Origin: Bradyrhizobium monzae
GTDB taxonomy: Bacteria; Pseudomonadota; Alphaproteobacteria; Rhizobiales; Xanthobacteraceae
Assembly: GCF_021458635.1 (NCBI RefSeq)
Contig: NZ_JAIRDQ010000010.1
Coordinates: 78,501-142,500 of the forward strand
Direction of reading: 5' to 3'
DNA length: 64,000 nt
In this document: piece by piece, positions 35,226-44,043 of the stretch
Position numbering within the stretch: position 1 is the stretch's first letter
Layout of the letters: every line of letters begins with the position of its first letter
Notes under the pieces: model-generated
What the model was told of the DNA's origin: nothing
Database searches by the model: none
The model's input: the letters and a program-made list of their open reading frames with translations, nothing else
Made by a program: the position numbers and the translations under genes

Positions 35226-35773
35226 TGCCTCTCACGAACTCCCTGCGTGATGACATCCTCGCGGCCGTGCCGAGCCTTCGCGCGTTCGCGATCTCGCTCA
35301 GCGGCAATGCGGACCGCGCCGACGATCTGGTGCAAGAAACGCTGTTGCGCGCACTCGCCAACATCGACTCGTTCCAGCCCGGCTCCAACCTGCCGGCATG
35401 GCTGTTCACGATCCTGCGCAACCTGTTCCGCTCCGACTATCGCAAGCGGCGGCGGGAGGTGGAGGATGCCGAGGGCAACTATGCCAAGACGCTGAAGACG
35501 CAGCCCTCGCAGAACGCCCACCTCGAATTCGAGGAGTTTCGCGGCGCGCTCGAGAAGCTTCCGCAGGACCAGCGCGAAGCCTTGATCCTGGTCGGCGCCT
35601 CCGGCTTCTCCTATGAGGATGCAGCCTCGATCTGCGGCTGTGCGGTCGGCACCATCAAGAGCCGCGTCAACCGCGCGCGCTCGAAGCTCGCCGCACTGCT
35701 CTATGTCGACGGCGCCGAGGACTTCGGACCCGACGAGACCGTGCGCGCTGTAATCGGCGGCAGCGGCGGATAG
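35225..35773 (+). CDS. ecfG: RNA polymerase sigma factor EcfG (general stress)
   Basis: A 182-residue ECF sigma factor. Region 2 contains LRAFAISLSGNADRADDLVQETLLRALANIDSF with the core-binding DDLVQE motif, and WLFTILRNLFRSDYRKRRRE completes it. Region 4 is LPQDQREALILVGASGFSYEDAASICGCAVGTIKSRVNRARSKL, with the helix-turn-helix that reads GGAAC. It directs transcription of the general stress regulon (heat, osmotic, desiccation). The start overlaps the nepR stop. A hairpin follows the gene. Confidence 0.95.
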   Translation: MPLTNSLRDDILAAVPSLRAFAISLSGNADRADDLVQETLLRALANIDSFQPGSNLPAWLFTILRNLFRSDYRKRRREVEDAEGNYAKTLKTQPSQNAHLEFEEFRGALEKLPQDQREALILVGASGFSYEDAASICGCAVGTIKSRVNRARSKLAALLYVDGAEDFGPDETVRAVIGGSGG

Positions 35774-35804
35774 CGCGTCAATCGACCAAAGGCGACAGCC
35801 AGAG

Positions 35805-35830
35805 AAGGCGGCCGTTTGCGCGGCCGTCTT
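35805..35830 (+). terminator. Terminator-like hairpin after ecfG
   Basis: AAGGCGGCCG (35805-35814) pairs with CGGCCGTCTT (35821-35830) apart from one wobble, loop TTTGCG, 31 bases after the ecfG stop. The T tract is short, so termination strength is uncertain. Confidence 0.55.
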
Positions 35831-35866
35831 CGCACGCGTGGATCTAGCTAGCCGATCGCCAGACGA

Positions 35867-36565
35867 TCACTTCGCGACGAACGTCACCGTGTCGGCGACA
35901 GTTGCTCGCGAGGTGCGGTAGCTGTTGACCTTGTGCGCGTTGTCGGCATAGCCGAACGAGATGCCGCACACGACACGGCGATCGTCGGGCAGGTTGAAGT
36001 GGCGGCGGATCAGACCGGAATGGCGCGCAAGTGCCGCCTGCGGAATCGTGCCGAGCCCGAGCGCCTGCGCCGCGAGCATGAAATTGCTGACATAAGCCCC
36101 GCAATCGATCGCGCCATAAATGCCGAGTGGCTCGTTGGTATGAATGATCGCCACATGCGGCGCACCGAAGAAATTGTAATTCTCCAGCGCTTGTTTTGCG
36201 TAGGCCATCTTGTCGCCGCGGGCGATGCCGAGCGTGTTGTAGAGCTGAAAGCCGCTCTCGCGGCGGCGTTCGAGATAGACGCCGGCATATTCACGGGGCG
36301 GCGTGAAATCATAATCGTCGCCGAGACCGCCGGAAGCCTCCTTGTAGATCACCTGCCGAAAGCGCTCCTTGGCCTCGCCGCTGGCGATAATGACCTGCCA
36401 GGGCTGGCTGTTGCACCAGGACGCGGTGCGCTGCGCCGTGGTCAGCACATGCTCGATGGTCGCGCGATCGACGTCCTTCTCCAAGAAGGCGCGGACCGAA
36501 TAGCGCTCGTTGAGGAGCTCTTCGAGCACGCCGATGCGGCGGTTCTGTTTGACTTGTGCATCCAT
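35867..36565 (-). CDS. Nitroreductase family protein
   Basis: A 232-residue FMN-dependent oxidoreductase of the nitroreductase family, reducing nitroaromatics, quinones or related compounds with NAD(P)H. Family features are NERYSVRAFLEKDVDRATIEHVLTTAQRTASWCNSQPWQVII near the N-terminus (FMN phosphate and ring contacts R, S, N) and LGLGTIPQAAL in the C-terminal third. Length fits the family. The physiological substrate is unknown. The ATG at 36565 is followed by a normal start. It lies next to the beta-oxidation cluster but is separated from it by a dispersed repeat and probably transcribed independently. Confidence 0.88.
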   Translation of the reverse strand: MDAQVKQNRRIGVLEELLNERYSVRAFLEKDVDRATIEHVLTTAQRTASWCNSQPWQVIIASGEAKERFRQVIYKEASGGLGDDYDFTPPREYAGVYLERRRESGFQLYNTLGIARGDKMAYAKQALENYNFFGAPHVAIIHTNEPLGIYGAIDCGAYVSNFMLAAQALGLGTIPQAALARHSGLIRRHFNLPDDRRVVCGISFGYADNAHKVNSYRTSRATVADTVTFVAK

Positions 36566-36588
36566 GGATCAGCTCGCGTTGTTCTCGT

Positions 36589-36679
36589 AGGGTGGGCAAA
36601 GGCGCATAGCGCCGTGCCCACCGACAGACTTACCCCGGCGCATCTGCATATGGTGGGCACGCTTCGCTTTGCCCACCCT
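36589..36679. repeat. Palindromic intergenic repeat, AGGGTGGGC family
   Basis: A 91-bp element bounded by AGGGTGGGCAAAG and its inverse CTTTGCCCACCCT, with internal facing GTGCCCAC and GTGGGCAC arms. A second copy with the same leading TCTCGTAGGGTGGGCAAAG occurs at 63726-63820. It separates the nitroreductase gene from the acyl-CoA dehydrogenase cluster. Confidence 0.85.
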
Positions 36680-36703
36680 TGAGAGATACAGCGGGGGGCC
36701 ACA

Positions 36704-37948
36704 TCACCGCCCCTTGGTCGGGATCTTGTTATACGGCACATCCTTGTCGACACGGATATCGCCCGGCAATCCCAGTACCCGCTCGGCGATGATGTTGCGC
36801 AAAATCTCGTCAGTGCCGCCGGCGATGCGCATCGAAGGCGAGGACAACAGCATCTGCTGGAATTGGCCGTGCACCGTCTCCTCGTCGCTGCCTGTGAGAA
36901 CACCGGCTGCTCCCTGGAGGTCCATCGCATAAGTTGCGATGTCCTGGAGCATCATGCCCGACACCAGCTTGCCGATGGAATTTTCCGGTCCCGGCCGCTC
37001 GCCCTTCGACAGCGCCGAGATCGCCCGGTAGCTGGTGTATTTCAGCCCGCTCGACTTCACCGCCCAGCTCGCGAGCTTGGAGCGTACGGCAGGATCGTCG
37101 ATCGCGAGCCCGTCCTCCAGCATCAGGTTCGAGCAGAACTCGAACAGCTCGGGCACGCCGGTCGCGAGCCGCGAACCGATCGACATGCGCTCGTTCATCA
37201 ACGTGGTCAGAGAGACGCTCCACCCCTCGCCGATGGCGCCGAGCCGCTGGCTGTCCGGAATCACGACGTCGGTGAAATAGACCTCGTTGAACTCCTGCAT
37301 GCCGTTGGCCTGCTTGATCGGCCGCACCTCGACACCGGCGCTCTTCATGTCCAGGAAGAACATGGTGAGGCCCTTGTGCTTGGGCACATTCGGATCGGTG
37401 CGCGCGATCAACAGGCCGTAGTCGGAATAATGCGCGCCCGAGGTCCAGATCTTCTGGCCGTTGACGACCCAATTGTCGCCCTTCTTCTCCGCCCGCGTGC
37501 GCAGACCCGCGACGTCGGAGCCGGCCGACGGCTCGGAGAACAGCTGGCACCAGATCTCTTCACCCGCGGCGAGCTTCGGCAGATAACGACGCTTGGCATC
37601 TTCGCTACCCCAGGCCATCACGGTCGGGCCGCACATGCCCTCGCCGATCTGGAACGGCTGCGTCAGCTTGCCGTAGACGCCCTCTTCCTGTTGCCAGATC
37701 ACGCGCTCGATTGGCGTGGCGCCGCGGCCGCCATATTCCTTCGGCCAGTGCAGGCAGGCCCAGCCGCCCTCGGCCTTCTTCTTCTGCCAGGCCTTGCCGA
37801 CCTCGACCATGTCGTGCTTCGCCAGCCGGATGCGGCCGAGCGAAGACTTTGACAGCTCCTGCTCGAACTCCTTAGGTGCGTTCGCGGCGACCCATTTGCG
37901 CGCGGTCTCGCGGAATGCGGCTTCCTGCGGGGTATCGTCGAAATTCAT
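36704..37948 (-). CDS. Acyl-CoA dehydrogenase, large type, copy 1
   Basis: A 414-residue flavoprotein that introduces the alpha-beta double bond into an acyl-CoA. Characteristic segments are WPKEYGGRGATPIERVIWQQE, WCQLFSEPSAGSDVAGLRTRAEKKGDNWVVNGQKIWTSGAHYSDYGLL (FAD/substrate loops) and the C-terminal GGTDEILRNIIAERVLGLPGD. The position normally held by the catalytic Glu before Gly-Thr is Gly, as in other large-type dehydrogenases that act in heteromeric or atypical complexes such as pimeloyl-CoA or side-chain dehydrogenases. It is about three-quarters identical by eye to the next gene, from which nine bases separate it. It is the last gene of the minus-strand beta-oxidation operon. Confidence 0.9.
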   Translation of the reverse strand: MNFDDTPQEAAFRETARKWVAANAPKEFEQELSKSSLGRIRLAKHDMVEVGKAWQKKKAEGGWACLHWPKEYGGRGATPIERVIWQQEEGVYGKLTQPFQIGEGMCGPTVMAWGSEDAKRRYLPKLAAGEEIWCQLFSEPSAGSDVAGLRTRAEKKGDNWVVNGQKIWTSGAHYSDYGLLIARTDPNVPKHKGLTMFFLDMKSAGVEVRPIKQANGMQEFNEVYFTDVVIPDSQRLGAIGEGWSVSLTTLMNERMSIGSRLATGVPELFEFCSNLMLEDGLAIDDPAVRSKLASWAVKSSGLKYTSYRAISALSKGERPGPENSIGKLVSGMMLQDIATYAMDLQGAAGVLTGSDEETVHGQFQQMLLSSPSMRIAGGTDEILRNIIAERVLGLPGDIRVDKDVPYNKIPTKGR

Positions 37949-37957
37949 GGCGGACCT

Positions 37958-39202
37958 CTACCCTCTTCCCTTGGTCGGGATCTTGCTGAACGGCACGTCC
38001 TTGTCGACACGAATGTCGCCGGGCAGGCCCAAGACCCGCTCGGCGATGATGTTGCGCATGATCTCGTCGGTGCCGCCTTCGACGCGGGTACCTGGCGCAC
38101 GCAGCAGCATCGCCTGGAAACGGCCGGCGAGTTCGGCATCCTCGCCGCTGACCACGCCGCTCGCCCCCTGCAAGTCCAGCGCGTAGGTCGCGACGTCCTG
38201 GATCATCGAACCCGCCACCAGCTTGCCGATGGAATTTTCAGGCCCCGGACGCTCGCCCTTCGACAGCGAGGAGATCGCGCGCATGCTGGTGTATTTCAGC
38301 CCGCTCGCCTTCACCGCCCAATTGGCAAGCTTCGAGCGCACCGCGCGATCCTCGATCGCCGGACCGTCATCGAGCATCAGGCTGGAGCAATATTCGAACA
38401 GCTCGGGGAAGCCGGTCGAGACGGCGGCACCGATCGCGCTGCGCTCGTTCATCAGCGTGGTCAGCGAGACGTTCCAGCCGTCGCCGACCTCGCCGAGGCG
38501 CTGATGATCGGGAATGCGCACATTGGTGAAATAGACCTCGTTGAAGTCGGACGCGCCGCTCGCCTGCTTGATCGGCCGTACCTCGACACCGGGGCTCTTC
38601 ATGTCCAGGAAGAACATGGTGAGGCCCTTGTGCTTGGGCACGGTCGGATCGGTACGGGTCAAAAGGATGCCGTAGTCAGAATAATGCGCGCCCGAGGTCC
38701 AGATTTTCTGGCCGTTGATGACCCAGTCGTCGCCGTCCCTTTCGGCACGCGTGCGCAGACCCGCGACGTCGGAGCCGCCAGCAGGCTCGGAGAACAGCTG
38801 GCACCAGATCTTCTCGCCGGAAGCGAGCGGCGGCAGATAGCTGCGCTTGTGCTCTTCGCGCGCGAACGCCATCATGGTCGGCCCGCACATGCCATGGCCG
38901 ATGATGAACATGCGGGACAGCTGGCCGAACGGCCCCTCTTCCTGCTGCCAGATCACGCGTTCGATCGGCGTCGAACCGCGGCCGCCATATTCCTTCGGCC
39001 AGTGCAGGCAGGCCCAGCCGGCATCGGCCTTCTTCTTCTGCCAGGCCTTTGCGACTTCGAGAATGTTGGCGCTCTTGAGCACAGTGCGGCCCAGCGAGGA
39101 TTTGCGCAGCTCGTCCTCGTATTGCCCGGGCGCGTTGGCGCCGATCCAGGCGCGGGCGGTAGCGCGGAATTCGGCTTCCTGCGGGGTGTCGTCGAAGTTC
39201 AT
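37958..39202 (-). CDS. Acyl-CoA dehydrogenase, large type, copy 2
   Basis: A 414-residue paralogue of the downstream dehydrogenase, with identical length and the same start MNFDDTPQEA. Shared blocks include KAWQKKKADAGWACLHWPKEYGGRG, SGAHYSDYGILLTRTDP and LSKGERPGPENSIGKLV; the C-terminal signature reads VEGGTDEIMRNIIAERVLGLP. Divergence is concentrated in residues 95-120 and 370-385, near the substrate cavity in known structures. That hints at different acyl preference. It is 15 bases from the small-type dehydrogenase gene, with which one of the two copies may form a mixed complex (compare PimC/PimD). Confidence 0.9.
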   Translation of the reverse strand: MNFDDTPQEAEFRATARAWIGANAPGQYEDELRKSSLGRTVLKSANILEVAKAWQKKKADAGWACLHWPKEYGGRGSTPIERVIWQQEEGPFGQLSRMFIIGHGMCGPTMMAFAREEHKRSYLPPLASGEKIWCQLFSEPAGGSDVAGLRTRAERDGDDWVINGQKIWTSGAHYSDYGILLTRTDPTVPKHKGLTMFFLDMKSPGVEVRPIKQASGASDFNEVYFTNVRIPDHQRLGEVGDGWNVSLTTLMNERSAIGAAVSTGFPELFEYCSSLMLDDGPAIEDRAVRSKLANWAVKASGLKYTSMRAISSLSKGERPGPENSIGKLVAGSMIQDVATYALDLQGASGVVSGEDAELAGRFQAMLLRAPGTRVEGGTDEIMRNIIAERVLGLPGDIRVDKDVPFSKIPTKGRG

Positions 39203-39217
39203 ATTCGTGTCCTTCGC

Positions 39218-40345
39218 TTACGCCGCGTTCTTCTTGCGCATGCGGTCGATCAGCTGGTCCTCCCAATAGGACAGGCTGCCGAGCCCGAGCGCCATCGCAT
39301 TGGCGCGGCGGTAGTACATGTGGCAGTCGAACTCCCAGGTGAAACCCATGCCGCCGTGAACCTGGATGTTGTTCTTGGCACAGTGCTGGAACGCCTGTGT
39401 CGCACTGATGCGCGCAGCGGCGGCCGCTTCCGGCAGCTCGGCCGCGTTGGTCGAGAGCGCCCAGGCGCCGTAATAGCTGTTGGAGCGCGCCAGCGTCGCC
39501 GAGACGTACATGTCGGCGAGCATGTGCTTGACCGCCTGAAACGAGCCGATCTGGCGGCCGAAGGCAATGCGGTCGAGCGCGTAGTCGCGGCCCATCTCCA
39601 GCGCGCGGTCGGAGCCACCGACCTGTTCGAACGCGCAGAGCACCGCGGCGCGGTCGAGCACTTGACACAAAATGCTCCAGCCTTCGCCGGCACCGCCGAG
39701 CGGCTCGGCCTTGCAATCCCTAAAGGAGATCTCGGCCTGCCCACGGGTCGGATCGAGATTGGTGAGGCTTTTCACCTCGACGCCGCCGCCCTTGAGATCG
39801 ACCAGGAACAGCGAGATGTCGCCATCGCGCCCGCTCGATCCCGTCCGCGCGGCGACCACCGCGAAGTCGGCAATCGCACCATCGGCCACGGGCCTTTTGA
39901 CGCCATTGAGCACGCCGTTCGCGGCCGTCAGCCTGACGTTCTTCGGCGCCGGATTGCCCTTGCCCTCGAACAGCGCCAGCGTGCCGATCGCCTCACCCGA
40001 CGCGATCGTGGGCAGCCACTTCTTCTTCTGCGCGTCGCTGCCGGCGATCAGCAGCGCTTCGGCAGCAAGATACACCGTCGAAGAGAACGGCACCGGCGCA
40101 TTGGCCCGGCCCATCTCCTCCGCGATGACGCAAAGCTCGAGATGACCGGCGCCCGCGCCGCCAAACTCTTCGGGGATCGCGACGCCGAGAAAGCCCATTT
40201 CGGCGAGGCCCTTCCAGAGCTCCTTGTCGTAAGGAGCCTTGCCGTCGAGCACGATGCGCACCGCCTTGGGCGAGCACTTCTCAGTGAGAAATTTGCGCGC
40301 CTGGTCGCGAAGCTGTTTCTGGTCGTCGGAGAAATCAAAGTTCAT
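39218..40345 (-). CDS. Acyl-CoA dehydrogenase, small type
   Basis: A 375-residue acyl-CoA dehydrogenase-like protein. It starts MNFDFSDDQKQLRDQARKFL and contains MGFLGVAIPEEFGGAGAGHLELCVIAEEMGRA and the C-terminal NNIQVHGGMGFTWEFDCHMYYRRANAM. The usual YEGT catalytic segment near the end is replaced by ALGLG, and the central TQPDAGSD-type loop is reduced (IGTLALFEGKGN). This pattern resembles small subunits of heteromeric dehydrogenases (PimD or FadE-type partners). It probably pairs with one of the two large-type genes downstream. Tight spacing on the same strand supports this; assembly is inferred. Confidence 0.88.
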   Translation of the reverse strand: MNFDFSDDQKQLRDQARKFLTEKCSPKAVRIVLDGKAPYDKELWKGLAEMGFLGVAIPEEFGGAGAGHLELCVIAEEMGRANAPVPFSSTVYLAAEALLIAGSDAQKKKWLPTIASGEAIGTLALFEGKGNPAPKNVRLTAANGVLNGVKRPVADGAIADFAVVAARTGSSGRDGDISLFLVDLKGGGVEVKSLTNLDPTRGQAEISFRDCKAEPLGGAGEGWSILCQVLDRAAVLCAFEQVGGSDRALEMGRDYALDRIAFGRQIGSFQAVKHMLADMYVSATLARSNSYYGAWALSTNAAELPEAAAAARISATQAFQHCAKNNIQVHGGMGFTWEFDCHMYYRRANAMALGLGSLSYWEDQLIDRMRKKNAA

Positions 40346-40376
40346 GGCGGCTTACCTTTTATTCGTCATTGAGACC

Positions 40377-40416
40377 GTCATTCCGGGGCGCAACGAAGTC
40401 GCGAGCCCGGAATGAC
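40377..40416. repeat. Palindromic intergenic repeat, GTCATTCCGGG family, single unit
   Basis: A 40-bp inverted repeat with 11-bp arms GTCATTCCGGG (40377-40387) and CCCGGAATGAC (40406-40416). The same arms bound the longer copies at 9705-9805 and 51836-51938. It sits inside the presumed operon, between the ligase and small dehydrogenase genes, and could process or attenuate the transcript. Confidence 0.85.
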
Positions 40417-40436
40417 AATGGGAAAGAGTTGCGCAT

Positions 40437-42308
40437 TCATCGCAGCACGATCACATCCTGGTCCGGCTTATCCGCGTAGAGCCGATCGACCAGTGCAGCG
40501 CGGCGTTCCAGGCCAGCGCGCTGGTTGATGTAGCCCTTGTCGGTGAGTTCGTTGCCGTCGATCGAGGGTGGCTCGGCCATCAGCATCGCGCGGGCGATGA
40601 TGCGGCTGCTGGCGCCTTCACACTCCTTGTTATGGGCCTGGAGCCCGCGCCTGAAGCACGCAATGACCTCAGGATGCCTCACCGCATCCTCGAAGCTGAG
40701 ATCGGGATCGCCGACGAGCTGGCGGCAGGCATGGAGGTTCGGCCAGGCGAGGAGCCCGATGAAAGCGCGATCCTGTCCCGCGACCAAGGCATCATGCACG
40801 ACAGGCGTCGCGGCCGCGATCGCATCGGTCCGGAGCGAGCCGACATGGACGAAGGTGCCTGTGGTGAGCTTGAAGTCCTCGACCACGCGGCCAGCGAAGA
40901 TGATGCCCTTCACCGGATCCGCATCGTCAACGAAAATGCCTGCATCGCCGATACAATAAAAACCTTCTTCGTCGAACATTTTCCTGGTCAGGTCCGGCTG
41001 ACCAAAGTAGCCGGGCGTGACGTTGACGCCGCGCAGGCGCAGTTCGTATTTCGAGCCGCACGGCACCATCTTCAGTTCGACGCCGGGGAACGGCAGGCCG
41101 ATCAGGCCGACGCGCTCGGTGTCCCAATAGGTGCCGGTCGAAGTCGGCGCAGTCTCGGTCGAGCCCCAGCCGGTGTAGAACACGATGCTCTCGCCGGTGG
41201 TCTTCACGGCGAGAGCCTGCATGCGGTCATAGAGATCGTCGGGCAGCCGCGCGCCGCCATAGGCCATGATCGAGAGGTTCTTGAAGAAGGAGCGGCACAG
41301 CGCATCGTCCTTCTCCATCGCAGCCGCGAGCGCTGCGTAACCGGCCGGCACATTGGCGTAATAGGTCGGCGAAATCTCACGGAGATTTTTGATCGTCTCA
41401 TCGAGCTGACCCGGCATCGGCCGGCCGTCGTCGATATAGAGCGTGCCACCATCTACCAGCACCGGGTGGAATGCGGCATTGCCGCCCATGGTATGATTCC
41501 ACGGCATCCAGTCCAGCACCGTGGCGAGCGGACCGCCCGGCGTGCGCGGCCGCACCTGCATCATCATCGCTGCGTTGGCGCACATCATCTCTTGCGTATT
41601 GATGACGGCCTTGGGCATCCCGGTCGAACCTGAGGTGAACAGCAGCTTGCCGACCGTGTCGGGCGTGATCTTTGCAATCGACGCGTCCACATCTGCAGTC
41701 ACCGGCGTTGCTGCGAGCTCGCCAAAGCTGACGCTCTTCACATCTTCGCATGGGCGCGCGACGTGAACGACGGTGACGCCGGCAAGATCAAGGGCCTTGA
41801 GCGCCTTCTCAAAGGTCGGGCCGTCCTGCACCATCACTACTGCCGGCTTGATCATGTCGAACAGGTACTTCAGCTTGACGTGATCGTGGCTCAGCAGCGA
41901 GTAGGCCGGCGATACCGGCGCGGCCGGTGAACGCGCCTGCATCGCTGCCTGTGTCATCAGCGCATGCTCGATTGAATTGCCGGAGAGGATCGCAACCGGG
42001 CGTCCATCGATTTTGAGATCAAGCAGCGCCTGAGTCAGCGCATCGACGGTGCGCTTGGCTTCGCCATAGGACACTTTGCGCCACTCGCGATTGGGACCAC
42101 CGCGCTGCGCGAGCCAGATGCGCTCCGGCGCTTCCTTCGCCCACTTCGCGAGCGAGGTCGGAAGATGCTTCTCGTAGGCCTGCAGCGGAATGCGCGACTT
42201 CAGCACCACCGTGCCGTCAGCGCGACGCTCGACATCGATGTCGCGCGCGAGCCACTCGACCTTGCGAAAGGCGGGCTTCGCCATCACCGCCGCCGCGCTT
42301 CCACTCAT
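40437..42308 (-). CDS. Feruloyl-CoA synthase type acyl/aryl-CoA ligase
   Basis: A 623-residue ANL ligase closest by eye to bacterial feruloyl-CoA synthases, which activate hydroxycinnamates. Motifs: GKLLFTSGSTGMPKAVINT (ATP loop), YTGWGSTETAPT, the family-typical NVTPGYFGQPDLTRKMFDEEGFYCIGDAGIFVDD, and RVVEDFKLTTGTFVHVG. The long C-terminus LTDKGYINQRAGLERRAALVDRLYAD, with the catalytic Lys, also fits Fcs. It lies with dehydrogenase, hydratase, SDR and thiolase genes but with no obvious hydroxycinnamoyl-CoA hydratase-lyase. The substrate is therefore more likely degraded by full beta-oxidation. The substrate is inferred from family only. Confidence 0.85.
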   Translation of the reverse strand: MSGSAAAVMAKPAFRKVEWLARDIDVERRADGTVVLKSRIPLQAYEKHLPTSLAKWAKEAPERIWLAQRGGPNREWRKVSYGEAKRTVDALTQALLDLKIDGRPVAILSGNSIEHALMTQAAMQARSPAAPVSPAYSLLSHDHVKLKYLFDMIKPAVVMVQDGPTFEKALKALDLAGVTVVHVARPCEDVKSVSFGELAATPVTADVDASIAKITPDTVGKLLFTSGSTGMPKAVINTQEMMCANAAMMMQVRPRTPGGPLATVLDWMPWNHTMGGNAAFHPVLVDGGTLYIDDGRPMPGQLDETIKNLREISPTYYANVPAGYAALAAAMEKDDALCRSFFKNLSIMAYGGARLPDDLYDRMQALAVKTTGESIVFYTGWGSTETAPTSTGTYWDTERVGLIGLPFPGVELKMVPCGSKYELRLRGVNVTPGYFGQPDLTRKMFDEEGFYCIGDAGIFVDDADPVKGIIFAGRVVEDFKLTTGTFVHVGSLRTDAIAAATPVVHDALVAGQDRAFIGLLAWPNLHACRQLVGDPDLSFEDAVRHPEVIACFRRGLQAHNKECEGASSRIIARAMLMAEPPSIDGNELTDKGYINQRAGLERRAALVDRLYADKPDQDVIVLR

Positions 42309-42352
42309 TTTTGCGTCTCCCGGAATTATTGTCCTTTACGGATCTTTGTTGT

Positions 42353-43159
42353 TCAGCGCTTGATATAGACAGGCTTTCGCTTCTCAAGGAAGGCCCTGAT
42401 GCCTTCCGAAAATTCCTCGGAACGGCTGCACAGGACCTGGTTGCGGTCCTCCATCGCGACGACGGCCTCCAGCGATCCGGCATCGACGCTCATGTTGAGG
42501 CACTCCTTTGACAGGCGCAGCCCAACCGGTGACGCCGTCATCATTGCGTCGACATAGGGCTCGGCGGCCACATCGAGCTTGTCGTCATCCACGACTTCGG
42601 AGACGAGGCCGACCGCGAGCGCGCGCTCGGCGCCGATAAAGCGTCCTGTCAGGATCAACTCGGAAGCGACGGAGACACCAACGAGGCGCGGCAGAAAGTA
42701 GCTGGTGCCGATGTCGCAGCCGCCAAGGCCGAGCTTGATGAAGGCACAGTTCATCCGCGCCGACTTCGTCGCGATGCGGATGTCAGAGGCCAGCGCCAGG
42801 GCAAAACCGCCGCCGGCCGCCGCGCCCTGCACCAGCGACAGGATCGGCTGCGGACAGCGCCGCATCAGCATCACGATGTCGGCGATGCGGCGCTGCGAGT
42901 CCAGCGACTCGGTGACGCCAGGCGGCTCCTGCTGCCCGGCACGGCGCGCCATCGCAGCCTTGAGGTCGAGGCCGGCGCAAAAATTCTTGCCGGCGCCCCT
43001 GAGCACCACGACACGCGTATCGCGGTTGCGCTGCAGGCCCTGGAAATAGACGTTGAGCGCATCGATCAGCGCGGGATCGAGCGCGTTGAGGCTGTCAGGA
43101 CGATTGAGCGTGACCCGGTCGACGCCGTCGTCATGCTCGATCAGCAGCGGTTGGGACAT
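42353..43159 (-). CDS. Enoyl-CoA hydratase/isomerase family protein
   Basis: A 268-residue crotonase-fold enzyme, presumably hydrating the enoyl-CoA made by the neighbouring dehydrogenases. Oxyanion-hole segments are NFCAGLDLKAAM (about residues 63-74) and VQGAAAGGGFALALASDIRIA (about 112-132). The usual second Glu region reads AFIKLGLGGCDIGTSYFLPRLVG, with Gly and Asp where classical hydratases have Glu-Glu pairs, so isomerase or lyase activity is possible. The ATG at 43159 has GAAGGA upstream; an earlier ATG at 43174 lacks one. It is 44 bases before the ligase gene. Confidence 0.87.
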   Translation of the reverse strand: MSQPLLIEHDDGVDRVTLNRPDSLNALDPALIDALNVYFQGLQRNRDTRVVVLRGAGKNFCAGLDLKAAMARRAGQQEPPGVTESLDSQRRIADIVMLMRRCPQPILSLVQGAAAGGGFALALASDIRIATKSARMNCAFIKLGLGGCDIGTSYFLPRLVGVSVASELILTGRFIGAERALAVGLVSEVVDDDKLDVAAEPYVDAMMTASPVGLRLSKECLNMSVDAGSLEAVVAMEDRNQVLCSRSEEFSEGIRAFLEKRKPVYIKR

Positions 43160-43196
43160 GGGAGCGTCCTTCATGCGAGTCTGGCGCCGGTCTTTC

Positions 43197-43219
43197 ACCC
43201 TCCCCCTCAAGGGGAGGGT
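43197..43219. repeat. Intergenic hairpin ACCCTCCCC/GGGGAGGGT
   Basis: A perfect 9-bp stem (43197-43205 with 43211-43219) around CTCAA, between the SDR and enoyl-CoA hydratase genes. It resembles short GC-rich dispersed hairpins of this genus; with no T tract it is unlikely to stop transcription fully. Confidence 0.6.
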
Positions 43220-43229
43220 AAGCAGAGCC

Positions 43230-43988
43230 CTACCGCGGCGCCATGCGAATGGCGCCGTCGAGACGGATGGTCTCGCCGTTGAGCATCGGGTTCTCGACCA
43301 TATGCACGGCAAGCGCGCCGTATTCCTTGGCATCGCCGAGGCGCGAGGGATGCGGCACCTGGGCGCCGAGACTCTTGCGGGCTTCCTCGTTCAGACCCAT
43401 CAGCAGCGGCGTGAAGAACAGGCCGGGCGCGATAGTGTTGACGCGGATCTTCTGGCTCGCGAGGTCGCGCGCGGCCGGCAGGGTGAGGCCGACAACGCCG
43501 CCCTTTGAGGCGGAGTAAGCAATCTGGCCGATCTGGCCTTCATAAGCCGCAACCGAAGCGGTGTTGATGATGACGCCGCGCTCTTCACCGATCGGCTCGA
43601 TTGTGACGAGGCGCTCGGCGAACAGGCGCAGACAGTTGAACGTGCCGATCAGATTGACGTTGATGATGCGCGCGAACTTCTCCAAGGGATAGACGCCGTC
43701 GCGGCCGACGATGCGCTGCGAGCCGCCGATGCCGGCGCAGTTCATCAGCACCCGGGCAACGCCGTGCGCGGCTTCCGCCTTGGCGATCGCCGCCTTGATC
43801 TGCTCCTCACTCGTGACGTCGGCATGGAGCGCGACGCCCTTCACCTCGGCGGCAACCTTCTCGGCGTTGTCCTTGTTCTGATCGATTACGCCGATCTTGG
43901 CGCCCTTCGCGGCCATGGCGCGCGCGGTCGCTTCACCAAGACCCGAACCACCACCGGTGATGAGAACGGCTACGTCTTTCAATTCCAT
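43230..43988 (-). CDS. 3-hydroxyacyl-CoA dehydrogenase, SDR type 2 (HSD17B10-like)
   Basis: A 252-residue SDR oxidising 3-hydroxyacyl-CoA to 3-ketoacyl-CoA with NAD. Cofactor loop TGGGSGLG is at residues 11-18; Asp in GVIDQNKDN favours NAD. The block NTASVAAYEGQIGQIAYSASKGGVVGLTLPAARDLASQKIRVNTIAPGLF contains the catalytic Ser, Tyr and Lys and is diagnostic of the type-2 HADH / HSD17B10 branch. It provides the third step of the beta-oxidation cycle encoded in this cluster. It lies 55 bases after tetR on the same strand. Confidence 0.9.
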   Translation of the reverse strand: MELKDVAVLITGGGSGLGEATARAMAAKGAKIGVIDQNKDNAEKVAAEVKGVALHADVTSEEQIKAAIAKAEAAHGVARVLMNCAGIGGSQRIVGRDGVYPLEKFARIINVNLIGTFNCLRLFAERLVTIEPIGEERGVIINTASVAAYEGQIGQIAYSASKGGVVGLTLPAARDLASQKIRVNTIAPGLFFTPLLMGLNEEARKSLGAQVPHPSRLGDAKEYGALAVHMVENPMLNGETIRLDGAIRMAPR

Positions 43989-44043
43989 GACAGGCTACCT
44001 TTCCTTGGGCGTTTCTTCTCTAGACTTGAACGTCTCGGCCGGA

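Noticed and set aside
38504..40372. 622-codon plus-strand frame across the dehydrogenase genes
   Set aside because: Antisense to two clear acyl-CoA dehydrogenases; composition and lack of motifs mark it as a codon-bias artefact.
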